Source: a virus. Taken from it: a DNA stretch of 37,091 nt. The notes beneath the pieces were generated by a model that had not been told where the DNA came from, did no database searches, and worked only from the letters and a program-made list of their open reading frames with translations. The stretch lies in the IMG/VR virus record IMGVR_UViG_3300049783_001518, positions 1 through 37,091 of that record, one strand, 5' to 3'. Positions within the stretch are counted from its first letter, which is position 1, and every line of letters begins with the position of its first letter. Below are positions 1-8,399 of the stretch, one piece after another. A program made the translations under genes and the position numbers.

Positions 1-45
1 TTCTGTATTTACAAATGATATATGCCACATATTTTCCAACTCCAT
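1..45 (-). CDS. Partial hypothetical protein (N-terminus only)
   Basis: An ATG on the minus strand at 45 opens a frame that stays open to the window edge (15 codons, beginning MELENMWHIS). It starts 6 bases after the stop of the gene ending at 52, so it fits as the next gene of the RNA-ligase operon. Too little is visible to suggest a function, and so short an open stretch could arise by chance. Confidence 0.35.
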   Translation of the reverse strand, partial: MELENMWHISFVNTE

Positions 46-51
46 AGTGTA

Positions 52-375
52 TTATGTATTGAATTCTTCCAATAGACCATCTTTCCATCCTGTTATTCCA
101 GCGAAATCTACAGTCATTTCTTCCCTTGATTCATAATCGATTTGTTCATTATATTCTTGATTCAACCCATTTACATCATATGTAATTTCATCTAACATAA
201 GCGTTCCTCTTTTTTCATCAAAAAAAGCAGTTGGGTAGAATCTAAAGAATTTACCACCTTCAAAGAAATCTAAAAAAACATCAACTACTTGATACTCTCT
301 ACCATCAATAAAGCTTTTCATAAAATCATTTAACTCCACTGTTTCTTTATCTACTAATTTCATTTCGTAACTCAT
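52..375 (-). CDS. Hypothetical protein, 107 aa
   Basis: Soluble acidic protein with no recognised domain. Translation could start at Met1 (375) or Met5 (363). It begins 15 bases after the stop of the RNA ligase gene and is probably co-transcribed with it from the TATATTTG promoter at 1071-1078. The spacing and shared strand support a real gene. Its role is unknown. Confidence 0.7.
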   Translation of the reverse strand: MSYEMKLVDKETVELNDFMKSFIDGREYQVVDVFLDFFEGGKFFRFYPTAFFDEKRGTLMLDEITYDVNGLNQEYNEQIDYESREEMTVDFAGITGWKDGLLEEFNT

Positions 376-390
376 ATCAATAATTTTAAT

Positions 391-1056
391 TTATAATAAT
401 TTAACATCACCATTTAATTCTTTCAATAATGCGTGGTGTCCAAGTTTATCTTTTATATTCTGTAACCACTCATTTGTTTTTATTTTTGCCATCCAAACTT
501 CTTGATCTTCACTTCCTTTAGCAACAACACCCTCAATTAATTTCTTACCTAAATTGTTGTTCCTAACTTTTTCGATAAGATCTTCGTTATATTCTCCCTC
601 ATATACAATACTTGGGATACCTAATACACCAAAATCATTTATAAATTTCGATGGTGATACGAATCCCTTTTGAAATCGTTGAACATCGAAAAGAATTAAA
701 TCTTTTTCATCTGTTTTTTCATGGAGTCCTGCGAAGCTATTAATTCCGAAGTATTCTAAATACACTGTGATTATTTTACTATGTCTATATAGTTTATCGG
801 TTCTGAAAATTTCATCTAAATGTGTAGAATACTTATTCATGAAGATCTCAGTTGCTTCACCAAATGAGTGATTAACATTCCCGATCATAGAATTTTTCGT
901 ACCGAATTTTTTAAATCCATATGTAGACGTAGATTTCTTACTTAATTTATTATCCCACTCTACGCGAATATTCGAACCATCTAGCTTATCAAAGCAGTAG
1001 CAATAATTCCCGAAGATTCCTTTATCCCAATATGGTATGGATGGGTATTTTTTCAT
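391..1056 (-). CDS. RNA ligase, Rnl2-like nucleotidyltransferase family
   Basis: A 221-aa protein with the motifs of the ATP-dependent RNA ligase superfamily. Motif I is KLDGSN, with Lys24 the expected AMP-accepting residue. A motif III-like YLEYFG follows near residue 100, motif IV is EGVVAKG, and motif V is WMAKIKT near the C-terminus. The family seals RNA ends through a ligase-AMP intermediate; here RNA repair or editing during infection is inferred. It is shorter than T4 Rnl2 (334 aa) and seems to be mainly the catalytic domain. It is the first gene of a minus-strand operon behind a host-like promoter, which suggests early or middle expression. A second, different RNA ligase lies at 28597-29808. 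Confidence 0.85.
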   Translation of the reverse strand: MKKYPSIPYWDKGIFGNYCYCFDKLDGSNIRVEWDNKLSKKSTSTYGFKKFGTKNSMIGNVNHSFGEATEIFMNKYSTHLDEIFRTDKLYRHSKIITVYLEYFGINSFAGLHEKTDEKDLILFDVQRFQKGFVSPSKFINDFGVLGIPSIVYEGEYNEDLIEKVRNNNLGKKLIEGVVAKGSEDQEVWMAKIKTNEWLQNIKDKLGHHALLKELNGDVKLL

Positions 1057-1070
1057 TTTACTATTTCTAA

Positions 1071-1078
1071 CAAATATA
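1071..1078 (-). promoter_or_regulatory. Bacteroidetes-type -7 promoter element (TATATTTG)
   Basis: The minus strand reads TATATTTG, matching the Bacteroidetes sigma consensus TAnnTTTG, 14 bases upstream of the RNA ligase start. The same element recurs at similar places before other minus-strand operons. No convincing -33 element was identified. Confidence 0.5.
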
Positions 1079-1114
1079 GTGAAAAATACCCAAATGAGAG
1101 CAAATATTTTTATT

Positions 1115-1122
1115 TATATATA
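1115..1122 (+). promoter_or_regulatory. TATATATA box upstream of portal gene (putative late promoter)
   Basis: TATATATA lies 24 bases before the portal ATG. Boxes at 22-25 bases also precede the protease, capsid, 14640, 22140 and 26140 genes. It resembles the single-box late promoter of T4 (TATAAATA). The role is inferred; such strings also arise by chance in AT-rich DNA. Confidence 0.4.
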
Positions 1123-1146
1123 AGAAAATATTAAGAATGCAAATAT

Positions 1147-2901
1147 ATGGCTAGTTATAATCCAAGCAACAATTCCTCTTGGGGGGAACAAGGTGGGCAA
1201 AATAAAGGGTTTTTCTCTAAAGCTCTTAGGGATTTATCAAATTGGGGGATGAATTACGACGATATGGTAACAAAGAACAAAGTTACTATTGGTATAAATG
1301 AAGATCCTACTCAACTTGCGGGTGGTGCTGAGGGTATGTATGATTTCTTTTCACAAAGAGCCATATCATCTATTTTATCACAAAAATCTATCGCATATCT
1401 TGATAAAGCTTATGCAGATAAGGTTAGAATATTAAGGGAATATTCTATTAAGGATGAGGTTAGAGATTTCGTAACGACAATAGCAGATGAAACAATAGTT
1501 TATGATGATGATGATAAATTCTGCCAACCAAGGAAACTTGATGAGGAATACCCACAAGAAGTAAAAGATAGATATTATGAAATATTTGAAGAAGTTTATG
1601 ATGGGTTTAATTTTGGTAATGGAAATAGAGCTTGGGATATATTCAGAAGATTTCTTGTAGATGGGTTTATCGCTTTTGAGATAGTGAGAGATGATAAAGG
1701 ACAAAACATTAAAGGGTTTGAACAAATCGACCCATCAACTGTTATACCAGGTTATGAACCTGAAACGGGTACTCATATATGGATTCAATTTCCTGAGAAC
1801 CCAACATTAAGAAGAGTTATATTAGATGCACAGATAATCTATATTAGTTACAAAACACAAAATGAATATTCAGAAACATCATATGTTGAGGGTTTAATTA
1901 GACCATATAATCAATTAAAAATTATTGAACAAACGAAGATAATGTTCAATATTGTGAATGCTACTGTATATCAAAAATATACTATCCCAATTGCGGATCT
2001 ATCTCGCCAAAGAGCGGAAGAGTCTGTTGGGAAAATGATTGCTAACTATTCAGAAGAAGTTGAATGGGATGATACAATGGGTACAATTGAGATCAATGGA
2101 TCTAAACATTTACCTTATAATAAGCAATTGTGGTTTCCTGAGGGCGAGAGTGGAACACCCGCTTTTGAATTGGTATCACCTGAGGGTCATAACTTAAATG
2201 AAAATGATATGTTGACTTGGTTTTTTAATGCACTTAAAAGATCTTCTAAGATACCTTTTGGTCGTTTTGATAAAGATAACGGTGGTGGTAACTTATATAG
2301 TGATGCATCGGAAATGACAAGAGATGAAATTAAATTCGGAAATTTCATACAAAGATTGAGAACTACTTTTAAAGAAATTATGATCAAGCCCATGAAACTT
2401 CAACTATTAATGGAATTTCCTGAATATAGAGATGATCATAAATTTATAAATGCAATTAGTATTGAATTTAATAGTAATGATTTATTCGAAGAGTGGAAAA
2501 AACTCACTAATTTAAATAAAAGAGCAGATATAGTAACTAACTTATCTAATGCTATTGAAATAAATGATAAACCTTATTTACATCCTGAATTCTTAGTGGA
2601 TGAAATTTTAAAATTAACAGAAGAACAGAAACAAAAGAACGCATCCTATTGGGCTAAAAAACCATTAAACTCCACAGGTGGAGAAGGTGGTGGCGACTTC
2701 GGTGGTGGTGGCGACTTCGGTGGTGGTGGCGACTTCGGTGGTGGTGGCGACTTCGGTGGTGGTGGCGACTTCGGTGGTGATGATGATTTCGGTGGTGATG
2801 ATGATTTCGGTGGTGGAGATGATTTTAGTGGAGATTCAGGTGGTGGAGATTCAGGTGGTGGAGATTCAGGTGGTGGAGATGATGGAGATTTTGAATTTTA
2901 A
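1147..2901 (+). CDS. 20: Portal vertex protein (T4 gp20-like)
   Basis: A 584-aa protein resembling T4 gp20, the dodecameric portal at the capsid vertex through which DNA is packaged and ejected. Typical features are the N-terminal region with FVTTIADETIVYDD, the internal YIPIADL/RAEESVGKMI-type region, and the NLYSDASEMTRDEIKFGNFI segment followed by a helix-rich C-terminal domain. T4 gp20 is about 524 aa; the extra length is mostly a C-terminal tail of Gly-Asp-Phe repeats (about residues 513-584). It is the first gene of the portal, protease/scaffold, capsid cluster, which matches the T4 order 20-21-22-23. The TATATATA box at 1115 suggests late expression. Confidence 0.92.
   Translation: MASYNPSNNSSWGEQGGQNKGFFSKALRDLSNWGMNYDDMVTKNKVTIGINEDPTQLAGGAEGMYDFFSQRAISSILSQKSIAYLDKAYADKVRILREYSIKDEVRDFVTTIADETIVYDDDDKFCQPRKLDEEYPQEVKDRYYEIFEEVYDGFNFGNGNRAWDIFRRFLVDGFIAFEIVRDDKGQNIKGFEQIDPSTVIPGYEPETGTHIWIQFPENPTLRRVILDAQIIYISYKTQNEYSETSYVEGLIRPYNQLKIIEQTKIMFNIVNATVYQKYTIPIADLSRQRAEESVGKMIANYSEEVEWDDTMGTIEINGSKHLPYNKQLWFPEGESGTPAFELVSPEGHNLNENDMLTWFFNALKRSSKIPFGRFDKDNGGGNLYSDASEMTRDEIKFGNFIQRLRTTFKEIMIKPMKLQLLMEFPEYRDDHKFINAISIEFNSNDLFEEWKKLTNLNKRADIVTNLSNAIEINDKPYLHPEFLVDEILKLTEEQKQKNASYWAKKPLNSTGGEGGGDFGGGGDFGGGGDFGGGGDFGGGGDFGGDDDFGGDDDFGGGDDFSGDSGGGDSGGGDSGGGDDGDFEF
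2686..2826 (+). repeat. 18-bp tandem repeats encoding GGGGDF units
   Basis: The 3' end of the portal gene contains a 15-bp partial unit, then four perfect 18-bp copies (GGTGGTGGTGGCGACTTC), then three diverged copies encoding GGDDDF, GGDDDF and GGGDDF. Shorter 15-bp GGGDS repeats follow to about 2880. The near-perfect identity suggests recent slippage expansion. The tail is probably disordered and acidic. Confidence 0.9.
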
Positions 2902-2939
2902 TCTAACTAATTTATAAATATATCCATGTTTATTCAAAT

Positions 2940-2974
2940 ATGGAAAAAAATCGGATTTTTATTGAAATATATAC
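2940..2974 (+). promoter_or_regulatory. Putative strong late promoter, protease/scaffold gene
   Basis: ATGGAAAAAAA followed by a T-rich stretch and TATATA (2968-2973). The distance from the T of TGG (2941) to the box is 27 bases, exactly as at 5271-5305 and 10828-10862. The box ends 24 bases before the ATG at 2998. It overlaps the reading frame from the alternative upstream ATG at 2926, which argues that translation starts at 2998. Confidence 0.5.
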
Positions 2975-2997
2975 CATATAAAAATTATACTAAAATT

Positions 2998-5241
2998 ATG
3001 AGCAAAAACGTATTAATTGTTGAACACAATCCAAATTCATTAGAATATCTTAATGAGAATGTAAGTGTGAAAGCAAATGGTGGTAAGTATCTTCTTGGTG
3101 GTAAGTTCACAGAATTCGATGTAAAAAATCGTAATGATAGAGTTTATACTTGGAATAAATTTAAACCTGCGTTAACTGAACTTAACGAAAGGATTACTCA
3201 AATTGGTGTTTTTGGTGAATTTGATCACCCTGATACCTTTGATACATCTTTAAAAAGTGCTTCCCATATGGTAAAAGAGGCTTTCTATGATGAGAGTTCT
3301 AACAGCATACAAGGGAAGATACAATTATTAACTACATCTTGGGGCAAGGAAGCAAGATCCTTAGTAGATGATGAGTGTCCATTATTTGTTTCATCAAGAG
3401 CGGCGGGAGTTACCGAAGCGAATGGTGAAGTGTCATTAAAAAAATTATTCACATATGACATTGTTGCAGATCCAGGATTTGCATCTGCTCGTATGGAATC
3501 AATTAATGAATCAATGGGTTATTCACCTGATACTAATTTTCGAATTTATGAAATCGGAGATGAGTCAAAAATAAACGAATTATTTGAAATGAATAAAGAC
3601 GATCTAATAACAAAGCAACAATTATCTGAATACTCAGAGCATTTAGTTGAGCAGATTGCTTCCACTAAGAGAAAAGTGAACGAAGCAATGAAGAAAGGTA
3701 ATTTAGAGCCTAAGAAAATGGAAGAGTTATTATCTTTCTATGAAAATAGCCAAAATGATTTCAGTAAAATTACTGAATATTTAAATTACTTAGCTGAAAG
3801 TTTACAACATGTAGTTGTAGAAAACAAAGCATTAAAAAAATCTAACGCTAAGTTGGGTAAAACAACAGAAAAATTAATCAAACATAATGATTATTTAGCT
3901 GAGAATTTAGAAAAAAATATTGAATATTCTGAATATTTAGCTGAGAACGTTGATAAGAATATTGAATATTCTGAATATTTAGCTGAGAACGTTGATAAAT
4001 CAATTCAATATGGTGAATATATTGCTGAGAACGTTGATAGATCTATCGACTACTCTGAATATATCGCTGAAAATTTAGATAAATCTATTGGATTTACTGA
4101 TTATTTATCAGAGAATCTTAATAAATCTATTGAATACACTGAGTACATCGCAGAAAATGTTGATACTAATATCGCATACTCTGAGTACATAGCTGAACAT
4201 CTTGATGATGGTATAGCTTACACGGATTATATCGCTGAGCAAGTTGATAAATCTATTGGTTATTCAAAAATGATTGCAGAAAAATTAAACGAAACAAAAG
4301 TGAACGAAGGTTTCATGGTTGGGGAAGATGATTTCCAATTCCCAATGCCAAATGCAGCAGGGATTGAAGAAGTTGAAGAAGAAGAAGAAGAAGTACCACA
4401 ATTTGACGACAATGGTGAATTGATTGATCAGGTAGATCATGAATTAACTGATGGACTTGAAGGTGAAGAAGATGCTAACTGTCATGTAGTATGTGATGGT
4501 GATGAAGAAGGCGGAGAACCAACAGAAGATGATATCTTAGAACCAGGTGATGAATTAATCGATGATGAGGAAAGCATCGAAGAAACACCAGGATTAGAGG
4601 ACACTGAATTAATTACAGATGATGAAGAACTTGAAGAAAAGTTTTTAGAAGAATCAGTTGAATCAAAAGAGGATTGTGACTGTAATGAAGATGATGAGGA
4701 TTGTGACTGTAATAAAAATAAAGAAACTGACTTATCAATGTCAATTGATAAATTAATAGAAGAAGCTAAAAAACGAAAAGCTTCTGAAACAAACGAACAC
4801 CATTTCTTAAAATTCTTGAACAAAAAACAGATAGATGCGTTCTATGGTTTGGAACAAGATGATCAAGAGGTAGTAGTTGCCCATATAAACGAAAAGGGTA
4901 AATATTATTCAACTAATGATGTATTGAAACTTGTCAACGAAGCGTTGAAAAGTAGAGAAGAATCACTAGAGGCTCGTTTGCTTCGACTAATGCCTGATAC
5001 CCTTAACGAACGTTGGGAGAATATTTCTGAGGCTGCTAAGAATTCAATTCTTAGTCAATCGAAATTACATCCATCAGCGAATTGGAATGAGGATACAATC
5101 GAGCATTTTTGGTTAACTCGTAAATTCCCAATAGTTAACGAAAACCGCGAATTAATTGCAAAAGAAGATAAATTAATCCAAGAGGATAAATTAACTAATG
5201 ATGCTTTTAATGGAATTATGGAAAAATTCAATAGAATTTAA
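2998..5241 (+). CDS. Prohead core protease fused to scaffold (T4 gp21 + gp22-like)
   Basis: The N-terminal part (about residues 25-190) resembles T4 gp21 prohead protease: NRNDRVY, GEFDHP with a likely catalytic His77 (T4 GELNHP), and VSSRA with a likely catalytic Ser132 or Ser133 (T4 VSSRG). The rest is scaffold-like: a coiled-coil region, ten 14-residue repeats (about 296-435), a very acidic stretch containing DCDCNEDDEDCDC, and a helical C-terminal domain. In T4 the protease and scaffold are separate genes. The sequence carries many [ILV]NE tripeptides, e.g. YLNE-N at residue 20, KVNE-A, KINE-L, KLNE-T, KVNE-G and IVNE-N, which I infer are self-cleavage sites. The start at 2998 (MSKNVLIVE) is preferred to 2926 because the putative promoter lies between them. 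Predicted 747 aa. Confidence 0.88.
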   Translation: MSKNVLIVEHNPNSLEYLNENVSVKANGGKYLLGGKFTEFDVKNRNDRVYTWNKFKPALTELNERITQIGVFGEFDHPDTFDTSLKSASHMVKEAFYDESSNSIQGKIQLLTTSWGKEARSLVDDECPLFVSSRAAGVTEANGEVSLKKLFTYDIVADPGFASARMESINESMGYSPDTNFRIYEIGDESKINELFEMNKDDLITKQQLSEYSEHLVEQIASTKRKVNEAMKKGNLEPKKMEELLSFYENSQNDFSKITEYLNYLAESLQHVVVENKALKKSNAKLGKTTEKLIKHNDYLAENLEKNIEYSEYLAENVDKNIEYSEYLAENVDKSIQYGEYIAENVDRSIDYSEYIAENLDKSIGFTDYLSENLNKSIEYTEYIAENVDTNIAYSEYIAEHLDDGIAYTDYIAEQVDKSIGYSKMIAEKLNETKVNEGFMVGEDDFQFPMPNAAGIEEVEEEEEEVPQFDDNGELIDQVDHELTDGLEGEEDANCHVVCDGDEEGGEPTEDDILEPGDELIDDEESIEETPGLEDTELITDDEELEEKFLEESVESKEDCDCNEDDEDCDCNKNKETDLSMSIDKLIEEAKKRKASETNEHHFLKFLNKKQIDAFYGLEQDDQEVVVAHINEKGKYYSTNDVLKLVNEALKSREESLEARLLRLMPDTLNERWENISEAAKNSILSQSKLHPSANWNEDTIEHFWLTRKFPIVNENRELIAKEDKLIQEDKLTNDAFNGIMEKFNRI
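3883..4302 (+). repeat. Ten 42-bp repeats (14-aa YSEYIAENVDKSIE units)
   Basis: Ten consecutive in-frame units of exactly 14 residues, consensus YSEYIAENVDKSIE, lie in the scaffold part of the protease/scaffold protein. Two neighbouring copies around 3930-4000 are nearly identical at DNA level and others have drifted. The spacing of Tyr/Ile/Leu/Val residues suggests a long helical rod or coiled coil. Unit number may set core length, but that is inference. Confidence 0.9.
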
Positions 5242-5270
5242 CCAAATAAAAACCATATAGTATATTGAAT

Positions 5271-5305
5271 TTGGAAAAAAAGGGGATTTTTTTACAAATA
5301 TATAC
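5271..5305 (+). promoter_or_regulatory. Putative strong late promoter, major capsid gene
   Basis: TTGGAAAAAAA, a G/T-rich spacer, then TATATA (5299-5304), followed by a 25-base leader to the capsid ATG at 5330. Sequence and spacing match the element before the protease/scaffold gene and before the tmRNA. A TTGG-box/TATATA promoter for very highly expressed late RNA is inferred. Confidence 0.55.
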
Positions 5306-5329
5306 TGTACAAAATAAAATGAATTTAAA

Positions 5330-7033
5330 ATGATACAAAATATTAATTTAGAAAAAGCAAAACAAAAGTGGACTCCATTGTTCGAGAACATGGGAGTAAC
5401 TGATGGTGAGCGAATTGATTGGATGTCTGAGTACGCTGAGTACCATTCAATAAATGAAAATGCATATGCTAATTTAGGTAACTTTAATGGTATGGGTGCA
5501 GTAGCAAATCCAGTTGTTTCTGCAATTCCAGGTAATGCACTTGGAACTCCAAACTTTGGAGCAGGAGCAGGATCAGGAGATTACGGTCAACAATTATTAC
5601 CTGTGGCAATGAAAATTGCAGCACAAACTATAGGTTTAGACCTTGTTAGTGTAAAACCAACACCAGGGCCGAAAATTGACCTAATGTACATCGATTTTGC
5701 ATACGATGATAACACAAACGAAAGTAATGAAAGACCACAAGTTTTCGCATTAGATTTCGTTGCATCAAGTGCAGTTGTAAAGACATTCTTAGATGCTGTT
5801 ATAGTTGAAGCAGGAGCGACAAGAAAAGTAGGTGGGTTAACAGAAAGAGTATATCTTTCATTAGCTGACCAAGCAGGAGCAACAGCATCAGGGTATGACC
5901 CAGCAGTAGCACCAGCGGGATCAAAACAATCTTGGGTTGAATTTTTAGGATACTCTCGTATTGATTTAAAACCAATGTTTAGAATTTTCAGACAAGCTAA
6001 CGTAGCAACATCTACAAGTGGTGCGGCATGGGGATTTGATGATGCATTAAATACATTCTTAGCGAATGATATCTTAACAACAGTATTCGAAGGTGGATTT
6101 GTTGATACAGCAACTACAACTTCAGGTACAGTATCAGGAGCTGTTACACTTGAATTAGTGTCTGCTTTAGAGGATCATTTACCAGCATTTGCTGCTAACT
6201 TTGTATCTCATAAAAGCCCTCAAACAAGAGAGCAAGAGGAACAAAACTACCCAGGAATTATTGCTCCAAGAGTACAGTCTAAAACTATCCAAGCGGGTAC
6301 TATCGAAATCTCAACAGCTCTTAAAAGAACTGAGATTGAAGATATCAAAGCTAACTTAGGTATTGACATCGTACAAAAAATGGAATCAATTCTTGTTAAT
6401 GAATTATCTCAAACAATTTCTAAGCAAATTGTAGAGAAGTTATTCGAAATGGGTGATTTAAACAGAGTATCTGCTCCAGGATACACAACGGCAACTGCGG
6501 CTACAACTGTATTTGATTTAAACGTTGATGCGTATTTAGGTGCAACTGCAAGTCCAGGTGGTGAAACATCTCACGCTGTTCAGAGAAAATTAGTAACGAA
6601 GATATTACATGCTTCTAACTACTTGGCAACTGAAGGTCGTGTTGGACCAGCTCAATTCGTTGTAACAAACGGACGTTTAGGTGCAGCTCTAGCTGACATC
6701 ACAGGTTATACTATTAATCCAGTAAAATCTAAAATAAACGCAGCAGGACAATTGTATCCTATGGGAACAATTGGAGACGTACAAATCTACATCGATCCTT
6801 ATATGTTATATAATGATAATCGTATGTTAGTTGGACGTAAGAACAACCCTGACCAACCAGGTATCGTATTCGTACCTTACTTAATGGCTCAGTCTATCAG
6901 TTTATTATCTGAGGCAACATTCGCACCAAGAATGTTATTACGTTCAAGATATGCAATTGCTGAATTAGGATGGTATCCACAAAAACAATATTTAACTGTA
7001 AGAGTTGTAGATACTAATAATATCTTAGCTTAA
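5330..7033 (+). CDS. 23: Major capsid protein (T4 gp23-like)
   Basis: A 567-aa protein resembling T4 gp23, which forms the hexamers of the head shell. The N-terminal part (MIQNINLEKAKQKWTPLFEN, then YAEYHSINENAYANLG) matches the gp23 delta-peptide layout, in which an N-terminal segment is removed by the prohead protease. A cut after I41-N42-E43 is predicted from the [ILV]NE pattern of this phage. The C-terminal part carries features typical of gp23, such as VGRKNNPDQPGIVFVPYL and the final LLRSRYAIAELGWYPQKQYL. It follows the protease/scaffold gene directly and ends at the strong hairpin terminator at 7065, as expected for an abundant late transcript. Base composition is less AT-rich than its neighbours, consistent with high expression. 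Confidence 0.95.
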   Translation: MIQNINLEKAKQKWTPLFENMGVTDGERIDWMSEYAEYHSINENAYANLGNFNGMGAVANPVVSAIPGNALGTPNFGAGAGSGDYGQQLLPVAMKIAAQTIGLDLVSVKPTPGPKIDLMYIDFAYDDNTNESNERPQVFALDFVASSAVVKTFLDAVIVEAGATRKVGGLTERVYLSLADQAGATASGYDPAVAPAGSKQSWVEFLGYSRIDLKPMFRIFRQANVATSTSGAAWGFDDALNTFLANDILTTVFEGGFVDTATTTSGTVSGAVTLELVSALEDHLPAFAANFVSHKSPQTREQEEQNYPGIIAPRVQSKTIQAGTIEISTALKRTEIEDIKANLGIDIVQKMESILVNELSQTISKQIVEKLFEMGDLNRVSAPGYTTATAATTVFDLNVDAYLGATASPGGETSHAVQRKLVTKILHASNYLATEGRVGPAQFVVTNGRLGAALADITGYTINPVKSKINAAGQLYPMGTIGDVQIYIDPYMLYNDNRMLVGRKNNPDQPGIVFVPYLMAQSISLLSEATFAPRMLLRSRYAIAELGWYPQKQYLTVRVVDTNNILA

Positions 7034-7064
7034 TAAAAGTTAATATTGGATAACAATAGAAAAA

Positions 7065-7089
7065 CCCACTCAAATTGAGTGGGTTTTTT
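7065..7089 (+). terminator. Rho-independent terminator after major capsid gene
   Basis: CCCACTC - AAATT - GAGTGGG (7-bp stem, 5-base loop), flanked by an A-run on the left and TTTTTT on the right. The A-run makes it usable from both sides, so it can also end the minus-strand operon whose last gene stops at 7125. Confidence 0.9.
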
Positions 7090-7124
7090 CATTCCAAATT
7101 TTAAATATACTGACGCAATGCCTT

Positions 7125-7550
7125 TTATTGTTTTACTGATTCATAAGGATACTCCTTATGTAAGGTAGTTTTATCAATATAATAAACATTTTTACGAATC
7201 GCAGAATTATACATATTGTATTCCAATTCTACTATAAATTTTGTATCATTATCTATATTATCAAAATTTATTTTCTTATTATAAATTAACATATTAATAG
7301 GTGTTTCTACTATAACTGAGGTATTAGTTTTAGTAACACTTATCTCCGATTTATTAAGACTATATTCTTCCGTTTTAATAACATTTTGTGTGCCAATAAG
7401 AACCCACCCTATAATTAAATTAATAAAAAATATTACTGTACCCCAATCCCTTAAATTATCCTCATTCCTCCATTTACCAACGATAATCATTATAACACTA
7501 AGACCTGTTAATATTATTAATATAAAAAGCTGTATATTATCTGTTAACAT
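7125..7550 (-). CDS. Small membrane protein, 141 aa
   Basis: Two hydrophobic segments near the N-terminus (about residues 8-27 and 37-55) are followed by a polar C-terminal part of about 85 residues rich in Asn, Thr and Tyr, so the protein is probably anchored in the host inner membrane. No family was recognised. It overlaps the upstream gene (7544-7906) by 7 bases, which suggests translational coupling, and it is the last gene before the shared terminator at 7065-7083. Confidence 0.7.
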   Translation of the reverse strand: MLTDNIQLFILIILTGLSVIMIIVGKWRNEDNLRDWGTVIFFINLIIGWVLIGTQNVIKTEEYSLNKSEISVTKTNTSVIVETPINMLIYNKKINFDNIDNDTKFIVELEYNMYNSAIRKNVYYIDKTTLHKEYPYESVKQ

Positions 7551-7906
7551 GATTCTGTGGTTTTAGCGGTTTCTTGTTTTTCTATGTACCAATTTAAAAA
7601 TTGAACTAAAATACCAAATGCCTCAGATGGCGCATCTCTCATTATTCTTGTGTGAAATTCATCAGTAAATACTTTAATATTATTCATTTCAGATGCACCC
7701 TCATACCAAGCTAATGTACATAGTTTATAATAAACAGGAATGATCCAATCCCATGATGAAGTAAACTCCATATCAGCGAAGTGTCCTGTAGATTTTAAAT
7801 AAACATCAACATCACCATAGTAATTTAAACTGTTCTTTTCACCATCATCTTCCCATCCTACGAAGAGGGCAACTAATTTAATATTGTCTATCAATTCTAT
7901 ATCCAT
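7544..7906 (-). CDS. Hypothetical phage protein, 120 aa
   Basis: A soluble acidic protein. The central SSWDWIIPVYYKL segment resembles a short motif seen in small hypothetical proteins of Bacteroidetes phages, but I cannot name a family. It sits 2 bases after the stop of 7909-8097 and overlaps 7125-7550, so it belongs to the operon from the promoter at 8728. Function unknown. Confidence 0.7.
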   Translation of the reverse strand: MDIELIDNIKLVALFVGWEDDGEKNSLNYYGDVDVYLKSTGHFADMEFTSSWDWIIPVYYKLCTLAWYEGASEMNNIKVFTDEFHTRIMRDAPSEAFGILVQFLNWYIEKQETAKTTESC

Positions 7907-7908
7907 GA

Positions 7909-8097
7909 TTATTTATTTATACTGTTCATATATTCGATTAAATATTTCGCGAAAGGAACATATACCTCTTGTTCTTTAAAGATAAATATATCCTCATTTA
8001 ATTCTACACTTTCTTTATATAATTTTCGAAAAGATTTAATATCTTCATCTGTAAATTCCCCAAAATATGTTTTAACTGTGTCTTTTACTCCACTCAT
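7909..8097 (-). CDS. Hypothetical protein, 62 aa
   Basis: A short charged protein (starts MSGVKDTVKTYFGEF, ends LIEYMNSINK), probably helical, with no recognised domain. It is tightly packed in the 8723-7125 operon (7 bases from the upstream stop, 2 to the next start), which is the main support for it being real. Confidence 0.6.
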   Translation of the reverse strand: MSGVKDTVKTYFGEFTDEDIKSFRKLYKESVELNEDIFIFKEQEVYVPFAKYLIEYMNSINK

Positions 8098-8104
8098 AAT
8101 TTAA

Positions 8105-8383
8105 TTATTTTAAATCGTTTATATGACAAACATCTTCATGACCATATTGACTATGTGAATCATTATAAGTTTTCCATTGGATAGTTTTACCACTGTGTTT
8201 CGTATTACCTCTTACACTTTTAACCCTTTTATATGTTTCTGACTCTTCATCCCAACCCTTAGCTCTTTGTAATACTTCAATTTCTACTTGGGTTCTACTA
8301 TTATCAACAGCTCCAAGTACTTTTACTGTACCTAAGTCTTTATGTACCATTGTTTTTCCGACTAACTCTGATGCTCTACTCAC
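8105..8383 (-). CDS. Hypothetical protein, 92 aa
   Basis: A basic, beta-rich protein starting MSRASELVGKTMVHKDLG. The alternating pattern through KTMVHKDLGTVKVLGAV and TQVEIEVLQ suggests a small barrel, but no family is certain. Second gene of the operon behind the promoter at 8728. Function unknown. Confidence 0.65.
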   Translation of the reverse strand: MSRASELVGKTMVHKDLGTVKVLGAVDNSRTQVEIEVLQRAKGWDEESETYKRVKSVRGNTKHSGKTIQWKTYNDSHSQYGHEDVCHINDLK

Positions 8384-8399
8384 GATAAACTATTTAAAT

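Noticed and set aside
2678-2917. A second reading frame of 79 codons over the portal 3' end
   Set aside because: It is a shifted reading of the Gly-Asp-Phe tandem repeats, giving a monotonous VVATSVV-type peptide. The portal frame explains this DNA.
3883-4302. A CRISPR array or iteron origin in the 42-bp repeats
   Set aside because: The repeats are contiguous, in frame, diverged at third codon positions and lack spacers. They encode a regular 14-residue protein repeat.
4482-4823. A 113-codon minus-strand Ser-rich frame inside the protease/scaffold gene
   Set aside because: It is the antisense of an Asp/Glu-rich stretch, which always reads as Ser-rich low complexity. No separate promoter or conserved feature.
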